NCBI GenBank assembly: GCA_019637225.1
Contig: JAHBWC010000020.1
Span: 31,304 to 95,303 of the forward strand
Direction: 5' to 3'
DNA length: 64,000 bases
From: Labilithrix sp.
Lineage (GTDB): Bacteria > Myxococcota_A > Polyangia > Polyangiales > Polyangiaceae
Part shown: positions 46,970 through 55,219 of the stretch, piece after piece
Layout: each line of letters starts with the position of its first letter
Numbering within the stretch: the stretch's first letter is position 1
Translations under genes and position numbers: made by a program
Notes under the pieces: model-generated
What the model was told of the DNA's origin: nothing
Seen by the model: the letters and a program-made list of their open reading frames with translations, nothing else
Database searches by the model: none

Positions 46970-47788
46970 CTACGCGCGGCGCAGCCGGCGGAACGAGATG
47001 GCGGCCGCGAAGAGCAAGGCGAGCGTCAGCACGATCGCCGCGCCCTCGGGCCACTCGAGGCGGTGCGCGGCGAAGAAACCGAGGGCGACGCCGAGCACCC
47101 CGGAGAGCATCGCCCAGCCCGCCACGCCGGCGAGCGTGCGCCCGAGCACGCGGCCGCCCGCGGCGGGGATGACGAGGAACGCGCTCACGAGGACGACGCC
47201 CGCGAGGCGAATCGCGGCGACCACGACGGCGGCCAAGAGCGCGAGCAGGGCGCTCTCGAGCCAGCCGACCTCGATGCCGCTGAGGCGCGCGAGCTCCTCG
47301 TCGAACGTCGCGTAGGCGAGCCGGGTCCACGCGAACGCGACGAAGCCGACGGTGATCGTCGCGATCCCGAGCACGATCCAGAGATCGTCCGCGCCGACCA
47401 TGAGGATGTTTCCGAAGAGGAGCTGCTCCGGATCGAACGTGCTCTCGGTCCGCTTCGCCTTCTTGAGCAGGACGATGCCGATCGCGAAGCAGACGGCGAA
47501 GAGGATCGCCATCGCGACGTCCGAGCGCAGCCCGCCTCGCCTCCGCAGGGCGCCGATCGCCATCGCGGCGAGGGCCGTGAACGGGATGGCCACGAGCAGC
47601 GGCGCGTGGAGCCCGAGGAACATGCCGAGGGCGATGCCCCCGAAGGCCGCGTGAGAGAGGCCGTCCCCGAGGTAGGCGAGGCCGCGCGCGGTGACGAGGA
47701 CCCCGAGAAGCGCGAGCAGGGCGGCGAGGACCGACCCCGCGAGCAGCGCCCGCTGGAAGATCGGAATGGCGAGGTAGCCGAGATCCAA
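46970..47788 (-). CDS. ABC-3 metal transporter permease (zinc/manganese type)
   Basis: A 272-aa permease read from TTG 47788. Family landmarks: FQRALLAGSVLAALLALLGV, LGDGLSHAAFGGIALGMFLG and the C-terminal half with repeated hydrophobic helices around VVLVSAFLVIPAAGGRVLG. Members import Zn2+ or Mn2+ with an ATPase and a binding protein; neither is adjacent here. The downstream methyltransferase is co-transcribed by spacing. The TTG start is unusual but gives the normal family length. Confidence 0.87.
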   Translation of the reverse strand: MDLGYLAIPIFQRALLAGSVLAALLALLGVLVTARGLAYLGDGLSHAAFGGIALGMFLGLHAPLLVAIPFTALAAMAIGALRRRGGLRSDVAMAILFAVCFAIGIVLLKKAKRTESTFDPEQLLFGNILMVGADDLWIVLGIATITVGFVAFAWTRLAYATFDEELARLSGIEVGWLESALLALLAAVVVAAIRLAGVVLVSAFLVIPAAGGRVLGRTLAGVAGWAMLSGVLGVALGFFAAHRLEWPEGAAIVLTLALLFAAAISFRRLRRA

Positions 47789-47848
47789 AGCGGAACGAGG
47801 CTACCGATGCTTTGCCCGACGCGCTACGCTCCGCCCCGAGGTATCCGG

Positions 47849-49819
47849 ATGCGCGCTCCTTGGCTTGGTGGGTCGACCCCGCTCACTCCCCGTCGGATGG
47901 CCCGCGCCTTCGCGCTCGCGTGCCTCGGCCTCCTCCTCCTCGTGCTCGTTGCGCCCGGATGTGGCCGCTCGAGCCTCGAGCCTGAAGTGCTCGACGCGGG
48001 AGCGCCGTCCGCTTGCGGCCCCTCGACGTGCCCGAACGGTTGCTGCGACGCGAGCGGCGTCTGTCGTACCGGCGCCGACCTCCGCGCCTGTGGCTCGGTC
48101 GGCGGGCGGTGCTCCGACTGCGTCGCCAACGGCTTCAGCGTCTGCACGACCTCGCGCGTCTGCGGGCGCGACGATCCGTCGTGCAGCTCACGCACCTGCC
48201 TCGGCTGCTGCGCGATCGACGACGGGCGTCTCCGCTGCCTGAGCGGGACCGAACCCTCCGCCTGCGGACGATCGGGAGCCGAGTGCTCCAACTGCGCCGA
48301 CGAAGGCCGCGCGTGCGACGCCGCTACCCGCGCGTGCGGCACGACGCGATGCGACGCGACGAACTGCGACGGCTGCTGCGTCGGCGACCAGTGCTTGCCG
48401 GGCGACGCCGCCTCCGCCTGCGGTTCCAAGGGCGCGCAGTGCGATTCGTGCGCGTCCGGTCAGCTCTGCCGTGCGGTCTCCGGCGGCGGCGGCCGGTGCG
48501 AGGGGACGAGCTCGTGCGGTCCGCAGAACTGCGGAGGCTGCTGCAACGCCGCCGGTCAGTGCGTCACGGGCACCGACACCAACGCCTGCGGCAAGCAGGG
48601 CCAGCAGTGCGCGGCGTGCGGCGCGAACGCGGCCTGCGTCCAGGACGGCCTGCCGAACGCGCGCACGTGCCAGCCGGTCCAGGCGTGCGGTCCGGCGAAC
48701 TGTCCGGGCTGCTGCGTCGGCAACCAGTGCGTCGTCTCCACGACGCCGCTCGCCTGCGGGACGAACGGTCAGGCGTGCAAGACATGCAGCGCGAGCCAGG
48801 TCTGCGACCCGCTCGGCAACTGCGTGAGCGGGAGCGAGTGCAACCCCGCGACCTGCGCAGGCTGCTGCGTCGGCGACATCTGCGCGGTCGGAACCCAGCA
48901 GACGGCGTGCGGCACGGCAGGCGCGCTCTGCCAGAACTGCGCGGGCCAGAGCCCGCCGCGCGTCTGCCAGGCCGGCTCGTGCCAGCTTCCCGCGTGCGGC
49001 CCGTCGACGTGTCCCAACGGCTGCTGCTCGGGCAACACGTGCGTCACCGGCACCCTCGACAACGCCTGCGGAGCGATCGGCGGCGGCGCGTGCACCGACT
49101 GCTCGGCGTCGAACCAGGCCTGCCAGGACCGGCAGTGCGTCACGCGCTGCGGCCCGGCGAACTGCGCCGGCTGCTGCCGCGCGAACAACACGTGCGACGC
49201 GCTCGGCATCAGCAACGCCTCGTGCGGTCAGGGTGGCGTCGCCTGCGCGAACTGCAGCTCCTCGGGCTCGTTCTGCAACGGCCTCGTCGTGCCGCGCCGG
49301 TGCAACAACCAGCAGACGACGTGCCCGGCCTCCTACGGCGGCTGCCCGGGCGTGGTGACGCCGATCCGGACGCCGGTCAACGTGTGCACGGACACTCTCC
49401 TCGACACGCTCACCCTCCCGTGCGCCGCCGGTCCGAAGACGGCGACCTGCATCGCGGCGGTCGCCGCGCTGCCGGCCGCGTGCCGCTCGTGCCTCGCGCC
49501 GTTCAACTATCCGTTCGAGCAGCGCGCCGGGCTCTATGCCTGCGCGGCGTCGACGCCGCTCTCGGAACCGTGCCGCCGCTTGACGGGCTGCGCGATCCAC
49601 TGCGCGCAGACGAGCTGCGACCAGTGCCTCGCGACGTCGGAGAGCCAGTGCTACGCGCTGGTGAACGGCGGCGGCGGCCAGTGCGCGGCCCGCGCGGCCG
49701 CGGCGAACTGCGCGAACGACGCGCTCGGCGCCGGCAGCCTCTGCAGCCAGTTCTCGTACGCGAACTACGGCGCGTGGATCCGCGTCGTCGGTGATCAGTT
49801 CTGCGGCGACGGTCCCTGA
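47849..49819 (+). CDS. Cys-rich lipoprotein with eight internal repeats
   Basis: Starts at ATG 47849 with GAGG upstream (ATG 47897 is the alternative); 656 aa. Lipobox VAPGC near residue 38. From about residue 52 to 483 there are eight units of roughly 50-57 residues, each of the type C(G/N)xxxCxGCC-x(3-6)-C, then ACGxxGxxCxxC and two further Cys. That is about 9-10 Cys per unit, likely all disulfide-bonded. The last 160 residues have another Cys pattern without the repeat (CTDTLLDTLTLPC, CLAPFNYPFEQ). A secreted, disulfide-stabilised surface protein; function unknown. Confidence 0.85.
   Translation: MRAPWLGGSTPLTPRRMARAFALACLGLLLLVLVAPGCGRSSLEPEVLDAGAPSACGPSTCPNGCCDASGVCRTGADLRACGSVGGRCSDCVANGFSVCTTSRVCGRDDPSCSSRTCLGCCAIDDGRLRCLSGTEPSACGRSGAECSNCADEGRACDAATRACGTTRCDATNCDGCCVGDQCLPGDAASACGSKGAQCDSCASGQLCRAVSGGGGRCEGTSSCGPQNCGGCCNAAGQCVTGTDTNACGKQGQQCAACGANAACVQDGLPNARTCQPVQACGPANCPGCCVGNQCVVSTTPLACGTNGQACKTCSASQVCDPLGNCVSGSECNPATCAGCCVGDICAVGTQQTACGTAGALCQNCAGQSPPRVCQAGSCQLPACGPSTCPNGCCSGNTCVTGTLDNACGAIGGGACTDCSASNQACQDRQCVTRCGPANCAGCCRANNTCDALGISNASCGQGGVACANCSSSGSFCNGLVVPRRCNNQQTTCPASYGGCPGVVTPIRTPVNVCTDTLLDTLTLPCAAGPKTATCIAAVAALPAACRSCLAPFNYPFEQRAGLYACAASTPLSEPCRRLTGCAIHCAQTSCDQCLATSESQCYALVNGGGGQCAARAAAANCANDALGAGSLCSQFSYANYGAWIRVVGDQFCGDGP
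48003..49300 (+). repeat. Eight Cys-rich protein repeats (about 160-bp units)
   Basis: The repeats are evident in protein but diverged at DNA level, so they are old duplications. The consensus core is CGPxxCxGCC and the second part ACGxxGxxCxxC. Confidence 0.75.
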
Positions 49820-49856
49820 CGGACCCTCTGCCGGAGTCGAAGGGTGGTGAGCGCGC

Positions 49857-50981
49857 ATGCCTCGAGCGGGCTACGACGAGGTCGTACTACTCACGGGGTT
49901 TCCGTCGTTCGCGGCGCGAAAGATGTGCGAGGAGCTGGTCCGCGGCCCCGAGCGGACGCTCGTGCACGCCGTCGTGCGGGCGAAGTCGCTCGCCGAGGCC
50001 GAGGGCGCGCTCGACGCGCTGCCGCTCGAGCAGCGTCGCCGGGTGGTCCTCGTCGAGGGGGACGCTGCGGCGATGGACTTCGGTCTGTCGGGGGCTGAGC
50101 TCCGCGCGCTGGCGCCCGAGATCGACGTCATCCATCACATGGCCCAGGTCTCCTACCTCGGCGCGGACCGGGAGCTGGCGGCGCAGGTCAACGTGAACGG
50201 CGCGCGCGAGGTGCTCGAGGTCGCGGCGGAGTGCCCGGCGCTCAAGAACCTCGTCTACCACTCGACGGCGCAGGTCTCCGGCGACCGGACCGGCCTCGTC
50301 CTCGAAGACGAGCTCGACAAGGGGCAGACCTTCCGCAACCCGGTGGAGGAGACGCTGGCGCGGGGCGAGCGCATCGTCCGCGCGCGCATGCGCAGGCTGC
50401 CCATCTCGATCGTGCGGCCGACGATCGTCGTCGGCGACTCGCAGACGGGGGAGGTCGATCGCTTCGACGGTCCGTACTTCCTCATCCTGCTCATCGTCAC
50501 GAGCCCGCCCGACTTCCCGCTCCCGCTCCCCGGCCGCGGCGACGCGCTCCTCCACCTCGTGCCCGTCGACTACGTGGTTCGCGCGGCGAAGGCGATCGGG
50601 CGCGATCCGCGCGCGCCGGGGCGCACCTTCCACATCGGTGATCCGGCGCCGCTCACGGCGCGCCGCGTGTTCGAGCTCGTCGCGACCGCCGGGGGCCGGC
50701 GGAGCCCGCGCGGGTTCATCCCGGCCAACCTGACGAAGGCGCTGCTGCGGACGCCCGGCCTCGACCGCCTCGCGAAGAGCCCTCGCGCGTTCCTCGACGC
50801 GCTGGCCACGCCCGTGTCGTACAGCTTCGCGAACACCACCGAGCTCCTGGCCGACAGCGACGTGCGCTGTCCGCCGATCGAGAGCTACGTGGAGGGCCTC
50901 GTCGAGTACGTGCAGCACCGGCTCCGCGAGAAGCGCGAGCGCGATCGCGAGAGCGCCGAGATCGAGGACCCGCTGGGCTGA
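49857..50981 (+). CDS. Extended SDR / fatty acyl-CoA reductase-like protein with degenerate active site
   Basis: A 374-aa protein. The N-terminal Rossmann segment reads VVLLTGFPSFAARKMCEELV, where TGFPSF replaces the usual TGxxGxxG. The segment IDVIHHMAQVSY and the HSTAQVSG motif fit the NAD_binding_4 family. At the place of YxxxK the sequence is FRNPVEETLARGERIV, in which I do not find the catalytic Tyr and Lys. So it may bind NAD(P) or a substrate without acting as a normal reductase. It has no signal peptide. It may be a stand-alone gene; a receiver-like gene runs convergently 23 bases after it. Confidence 0.7.
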   Translation: MPRAGYDEVVLLTGFPSFAARKMCEELVRGPERTLVHAVVRAKSLAEAEGALDALPLEQRRRVVLVEGDAAAMDFGLSGAELRALAPEIDVIHHMAQVSYLGADRELAAQVNVNGAREVLEVAAECPALKNLVYHSTAQVSGDRTGLVLEDELDKGQTFRNPVEETLARGERIVRARMRRLPISIVRPTIVVGDSQTGEVDRFDGPYFLILLIVTSPPDFPLPLPGRGDALLHLVPVDYVVRAAKAIGRDPRAPGRTFHIGDPAPLTARRVFELVATAGGRRSPRGFIPANLTKALLRTPGLDRLAKSPRAFLDALATPVSYSFANTTELLADSDVRCPPIESYVEGLVEYVQHRLREKRERDRESAEIEDPLG

Positions 50982-51004
50982 GCAGAGAGACCGCTCGGCC
51001 GCCG

Positions 51005-51430
51005 CTACTCGTCCCAGCCCTCGTCGAGCTCCTCGGACGGGAGCACGTCGGGAGCGCTGGCGGCGTGGGCCTGCGCCTCGGCCTGCTCGCGGAGGAGCTT
51101 TCGCTGGAGCGCGCCCTCCACGGTCTGCTCGAGGACCTCCTGGAACGTCGCCTCGTCGGCGTGAGGGTCGACGTGGACGAGGAGCGCCCCGACGGCGAGC
51201 GCACGATCGGCGAGCGCGTCGCGCTCGGCTTCGCTCGCGACCGGCACGAGGACGAGCACGACGTGGGGCATCTCCACGGCGATGCGCTCGCAGCCGGTCG
51301 CGACGTCGTCGCAGCGGACGGCGCTGATCCGCCGGCGCTCGAAGGCCGTGACGACGCGAAGCACGTTGATCCCGGTCGCGCCGATGATCAATGCAGAGAG
51401 GGGCCGTGAGCGGATGAGCGTCGCGTCCAA
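51005..51430 (-). CDS. Receiver-like or nucleotide-binding-fold protein
   Basis: A 141-aa protein from TTG 51430. Core: SALIIGATGINVLRVVTAFE, MPHVVLVLVPVAS and GALLVHVDPHADEATFQEVL, a three-layer alpha/beta pattern like a response-regulator receiver. No phosphoacceptor Asp is certain at the expected strand end, so it may be a pseudo-receiver. A charged helical tail follows, ending in SEELDEGWDE. The start codon is not supported by a clear ribosome site. Divergent to the DUF4911-like gene. Confidence 0.55.
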   Translation of the reverse strand: MDATLIRSRPLSALIIGATGINVLRVVTAFERRRISAVRCDDVATGCERIAVEMPHVVLVLVPVASEAERDALADRALAVGALLVHVDPHADEATFQEVLEQTVEGALQRKLLREQAEAQAHAASAPDVLPSEELDEGWDE

Positions 51431-51481
51431 CGCGCCAAGTCTAGCTGTGCGACGACGCGCTTGTCCGCTAAGAAGGGCGGA

Positions 51482-51733
51482 ATGTCCCGGACGGAGCGCG
51501 CGATCGTGGGGATGGGCGAGGGGATGATCGCCCGCCGCCTCGTCGTCCGCGCGAAGGACGTCGTCTTCGTGAAGGGAATCGTCGAGGCGCACGACGGGCT
51601 GGCGCACGTGTTCGCCGAGAGCGGCGGCGACTTGACGCTCGCCGCGGCGGCCGGTCGCGACGCCGAGCTCGACGAGCTCGTCGACGATCTCGCGAGGGAG
51701 CTCGGCGGCATCGCGAGCCCGGTGGGGGAGTGA
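51482..51733 (+). CDS. DUF4911-like small protein
   Basis: An 83-aa protein from ATG 51482, preceded by AAGAAGGGCGG. The line VVRAKDVVFVKGIVEAHDGL followed by an AHVFAE stretch and a C-terminal ELDELVDDLARELGG helix is the pattern of DUF4911 proteins common in delta-proteobacteria. Function unknown; cytoplasmic. Confidence 0.7.
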   Translation: MSRTERAIVGMGEGMIARRLVVRAKDVVFVKGIVEAHDGLAHVFAESGGDLTLAAAAGRDAELDELVDDLARELGGIASPVGE

Positions 51734-51770
51734 GGGCGCCGCGCGGCCGGGGCGCGGGCGAGCGGCCGGC

Positions 51771-52973
51771 ATGAGCGCCGCGTTCGACTACGACGTCGCC
51801 ATCGTCGGGGGAGGCCCGGCCGGCTCGAGCACCGCGCTCCACCTCGCGCGTCGCGAGGGCGTGCGCCCCGACCGCGTCGTCGTCCTCGACAAGGCGAAAT
51901 TCCCGCGCGACAAGCCCTGCGCCGGGGCCGTGAGCCAGCTCGGCCTCGACGTGCTCTCGGCGCTCGGCGTCGAGGTCACGGTCCCTTCGGCGACGATGAA
52001 CGGCGTCCGGGTGCTCGAGGGCGACGTCGTCGGCGAGACGCTCGAGCCCATGGGGATCGTGATCCGGCGGACCGAGTTCGACGCGGAGCTGCTCGAGACC
52101 GCGCGTCGTGACGGGGTCCACGTGCGCGACGGCGAAGGCCTCCGCGCCGTCACGCGCGGCGACGGCCCGCGAGGGGGCTTCACGCTCGAGACGACGCTCG
52201 GCGCGACGGTGCGCGCGCGCTTCATCGCCGCCGCCGACGGCGCCGGCAGCACGACGCGGAAGCTCCTCGGCATCCGCGAGCCCGAGCGCAAGGGCCACCT
52301 CTACGTGCTCGACACCGAGCGCGTCGCGCTCGACGCCGGGATCGAGCGCGGGCTCGTCGACTTCGACCTCAGCATCCTCGAGGACGGTCTCGAGGGTTAC
52401 TACTGGGACTTCCCGACGATGCTCGACGGCAGCCTCCAGGTGAGCCGCGGCATCTACCACGCGAACCTGACGCGGCCGGACGCGCCGTCCGGCGAGAGCG
52501 TGAAGGACGTGCTCGGTCGCGCGCTCGCGCGGCGCGGCATCGACATCGCAAAGGTGAAGCTCCGCCCGTTCAGCACCCGCCCATTCGTTCCGCGGTCGAC
52601 GGCGTGGGTCCTGGGCGTCCTCCTCGTCGGCGAGGCGTACGGCATCGACCAGACGACCGGCGAGGGGATCGCGCAGGCGATCGAGATGGGCCGCATCGCC
52701 GCGACCCACCTCGCCGGGGCGCTCTCCTCGGGCAGCCCGCGCTTCGAGGCGTACGAGCGCGAGGTGCGCGCGTCGACGACTGGGCGTCACCTCCTCCAGA
52801 GCGCGTGGATGGTGAGGCGCGTCTACGGGCGCGTGGGGCACCCCGCGCGTCGCTTCCTCCTCCGCTCGGGCTACGCGCGCAGGGCCGCGATCCGCTGGTA
52901 CCGCGGCGAGAACCTCTCGACGTCGACCCAGCTCCGCCTCGGCCTCGGGCTCGCTCGGTCTCTCTTCGCCTGA
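51771..52973 (+). CDS. Geranylgeranyl-reductase-family FAD protein
   Basis: A 400-aa flavoprotein with the N-terminal motif DYDVAIVGGGPAGSSTALHL and the family block DKAKFPRDKPCAGAVS (the conserved P-C-x-G). The second FAD contact is VGEAYGIDQTTGEGIAQAIE near residue 285. Members reduce isoprenoid chains or act in related lipid or quinone hydrogenation; the substrate here is not known. It follows the DUF4911-like gene by 37 bases. Confidence 0.85.
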   Translation: MSAAFDYDVAIVGGGPAGSSTALHLARREGVRPDRVVVLDKAKFPRDKPCAGAVSQLGLDVLSALGVEVTVPSATMNGVRVLEGDVVGETLEPMGIVIRRTEFDAELLETARRDGVHVRDGEGLRAVTRGDGPRGGFTLETTLGATVRARFIAAADGAGSTTRKLLGIREPERKGHLYVLDTERVALDAGIERGLVDFDLSILEDGLEGYYWDFPTMLDGSLQVSRGIYHANLTRPDAPSGESVKDVLGRALARRGIDIAKVKLRPFSTRPFVPRSTAWVLGVLLVGEAYGIDQTTGEGIAQAIEMGRIAATHLAGALSSGSPRFEAYEREVRASTTGRHLLQSAWMVRRVYGRVGHPARRFLLRSGYARRAAIRWYRGENLSTSTQLRLGLGLARSLFA

Positions 52974-52985
52974 CGCGTCGAAGCC

Positions 52986-55073
52986 CTAGCCGTCGTCGTC
53001 CGTCACCATCTCGGGCCGGATCGTCGGCGTGCTCGAGTCGATGTCGAGGATGTGGCCGGTGTCGTGATGCGAGTCCGGCGGCGGCGGCAGGCTCGAGACG
53101 CCGCTCTGGCCGAGCGCGTTCTTGTGATCGAGGAAGCGGAGCGTGCCGGGGCCGCTCGTGCGCTCGAGGACGGCGCGGAGGTCGCCCGGCATCGGCGCCT
53201 CGATGATGAGGCGCTGCTGCGTGCGCGGGTGCATGAACTCGAGGCGAACGCAGTGGAGGAATGTGCGGTCGAGCGCGTTCTTCTCCTCGAAGAAGCGGTT
53301 CGTGGGCGCGTGACCGTAGCGATCGTCGCCGAGGATCGGGTGGCCGATCGCTGCGAGGTGGCGCCGGATCTGGTGGGTGCGCCCCTGCTCGGGGACCACG
53401 CGCAGCACCGAGTGCCCGCTCGCCACCGCGAGGCGGCGGTAGCGAGTGCGTGCAGGATACATCTTGCCGTCCTCGCGGAGGTCGCGCGTGATCGCGCCCT
53501 TGCTCGGCGTGACGCCGCGCGCGCCGGCGACGTAGATCTTTCGTGCCGTCTCCGCGCTCAAGACGGCCTGCCACTTCGCGGCGACGTCGGGGCGCTTCGC
53601 CAGCATCACGAGGCCGCTCGTCCCCACGTCGATGCGATGGACCGGGACGGCCTCGCTCGCGCCGGGGAGCTTGCGCGCGCGGGTGACGAGCGACGACGCG
53701 TACTCGCCCTGCTGGGTCGTCGGCTCGTGCGCGCCCTTGTCGACGACGAGGATCTCCTCGTCCTCCCACATGACCTTCGGCGTCGCCGAGCCGCTCCGCC
53801 GGAGGAGCGCGATCGTCTCGACCTCGTCCGTGAGCGGGATCATGTCGAGCGGGCGGAGCGTCGTGACGCCGTAGCCGAGCCGCGTGAAGTGATCGAGGTC
53901 GCGCGCGAGCGTGTCGGGATCGCACGAGACGTACGCGACGACCGGGACCTCGAGGCGGACGAGGAGCTCGCGCGCGAGCGGGCTCATCCCGCGCCGCGGC
54001 GGGTTCACGACGGCGGCGTCGAACTCCGCGCTCTGTTCGGCGAAGCGCCGGAGCGCGGACGCGACGTCCGCCGCCTCGGCGCGCACGGGGAGCTTCGCCT
54101 TGCGCGCCGCCTCGTCGACGTGACCCACGGCGGGCGCGAACGACTCGACGAGGTGCACGTCCGCGCCTGCGTGTGCGAGCGCCAGCGCGATCGCTCCGGA
54201 GCCGCCGTAGAGATCGAGCACCCTGGTCGGTCCGGGCTTGCTCTGGCGAGCGCGCCCCAGCCCGAGGAGATCGATCACCGTCGTGTGCACACGCTCGGCC
54301 TGCCCGCGGTGCGCCTGGACGAACGACCCGTACGTCGCCTCGTGCGTGGCGAGGCCGATGCGGTCCGGCACCGACGCCGCGCCGTGGACCACCGCGGTCT
54401 CGCTGCCGAGGATCTGCGGCGACTCTCCCTCGTGGAAGTTGAGCGCGACGCCGGCGATGCGTGGGTCGTCGCCGGCGAGCGCGCGCGCGGCCGCCTCGAC
54501 CGGTCCGCGATCGGCGACGCGGTCGCGCTGGACCACGAGCGTCACGAGCACGCGGGCGTCGGCGCCGTCGCCGGGGCGCACCTCGCGGAGGTCCACGGCC
54601 CTGAGGGCGCCGGGCCCGCTCGGATCGAACGGCGCGAGCGGACCACCCGCGGCCTCGTCGTGGACGATGCGCGCGCGGAGCGCGGCGGCGACCTCCGCGA
54701 CGACGGGCGAGACGACCTTGCATCGCGGGATGTCGACGACCTGGTGTCCGCCGCCCTTGGCGTAGAGCCCGAGCTTGCCGCCGGGCGCGACGATGAGCTT
54801 CGCGCGCGTGCGGTACTCGCTGATCGGCTCTGCGGGTTGAACCGGCTCGGTGTAGACGAGCTCGAGCGCGGGGTAGCGCGAGACCGACTGCACGACCCGT
54901 CCGCGCTTCAGGCCGAGCTGCTCGCCGTACGGCAGCGCGATGACCGGACAGCCGCCGCAGCGGTCGGCGTGCTCGCACGACACGCGCTGCGTGTCCTCCT
55001 CGCGCACGCCGAGGCCGGACAGGAGATCGCTCTCTCCGAGTCCAGTGCCTGAGCGGGGCGGGGGCGGGTGCAT
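52986..55073 (-). CDS. Fused rRNA methyltransferase (RumA-like) and pseudouridine synthase (RluA-like)
   Basis: A 695-aa protein from ATG 55073. Residues 1-400 are RumA/RlmD/TrmA-like: an iron-sulfur Cys set (CEHADRCGGCPV), motif I LDLYGGSGAIALAL, NPPRRG and the catalytic Cys in YVSCDPDTLARDL. Residues about 420-660 are RluA-like: the catalytic Asp lies in HRIDVGTSGLVMLAKR, and the RTHQIRRHLAAIGHPILGD block is intact. Both active sites look complete, so one chain could make 5-methyluridine and pseudouridine in rRNA or tRNA. The last 40 residues are a Ser/Pro/Asp-rich tail. Confidence 0.85.
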   Translation of the reverse strand: MHPPPPRSGTGLGESDLLSGLGVREEDTQRVSCEHADRCGGCPVIALPYGEQLGLKRGRVVQSVSRYPALELVYTEPVQPAEPISEYRTRAKLIVAPGGKLGLYAKGGGHQVVDIPRCKVVSPVVAEVAAALRARIVHDEAAGGPLAPFDPSGPGALRAVDLREVRPGDGADARVLVTLVVQRDRVADRGPVEAAARALAGDDPRIAGVALNFHEGESPQILGSETAVVHGAASVPDRIGLATHEATYGSFVQAHRGQAERVHTTVIDLLGLGRARQSKPGPTRVLDLYGGSGAIALALAHAGADVHLVESFAPAVGHVDEAARKAKLPVRAEAADVASALRRFAEQSAEFDAAVVNPPRRGMSPLARELLVRLEVPVVAYVSCDPDTLARDLDHFTRLGYGVTTLRPLDMIPLTDEVETIALLRRSGSATPKVMWEDEEILVVDKGAHEPTTQQGEYASSLVTRARKLPGASEAVPVHRIDVGTSGLVMLAKRPDVAAKWQAVLSAETARKIYVAGARGVTPSKGAITRDLREDGKMYPARTRYRRLAVASGHSVLRVVPEQGRTHQIRRHLAAIGHPILGDDRYGHAPTNRFFEEKNALDRTFLHCVRLEFMHPRTQQRLIIEAPMPGDLRAVLERTSGPGTLRFLDHKNALGQSGVSSLPPPPDSHHDTGHILDIDSSTPTIRPEMVTDDDG

Positions 55074-55219
55074 GGAGCGCCCAGGATAGCTCACACCCAA
55101 GCTCGCGTGACCCTCCGTCGTGCGGGTCGACGCGCACCTCCCTGGCCTCGACCGCCTGGTCCGGCGCCGTCGCAACTGTCGCCTCGTCGAGACGGCGCGC
55201 GCGCGTTAAGATCGCGCCG

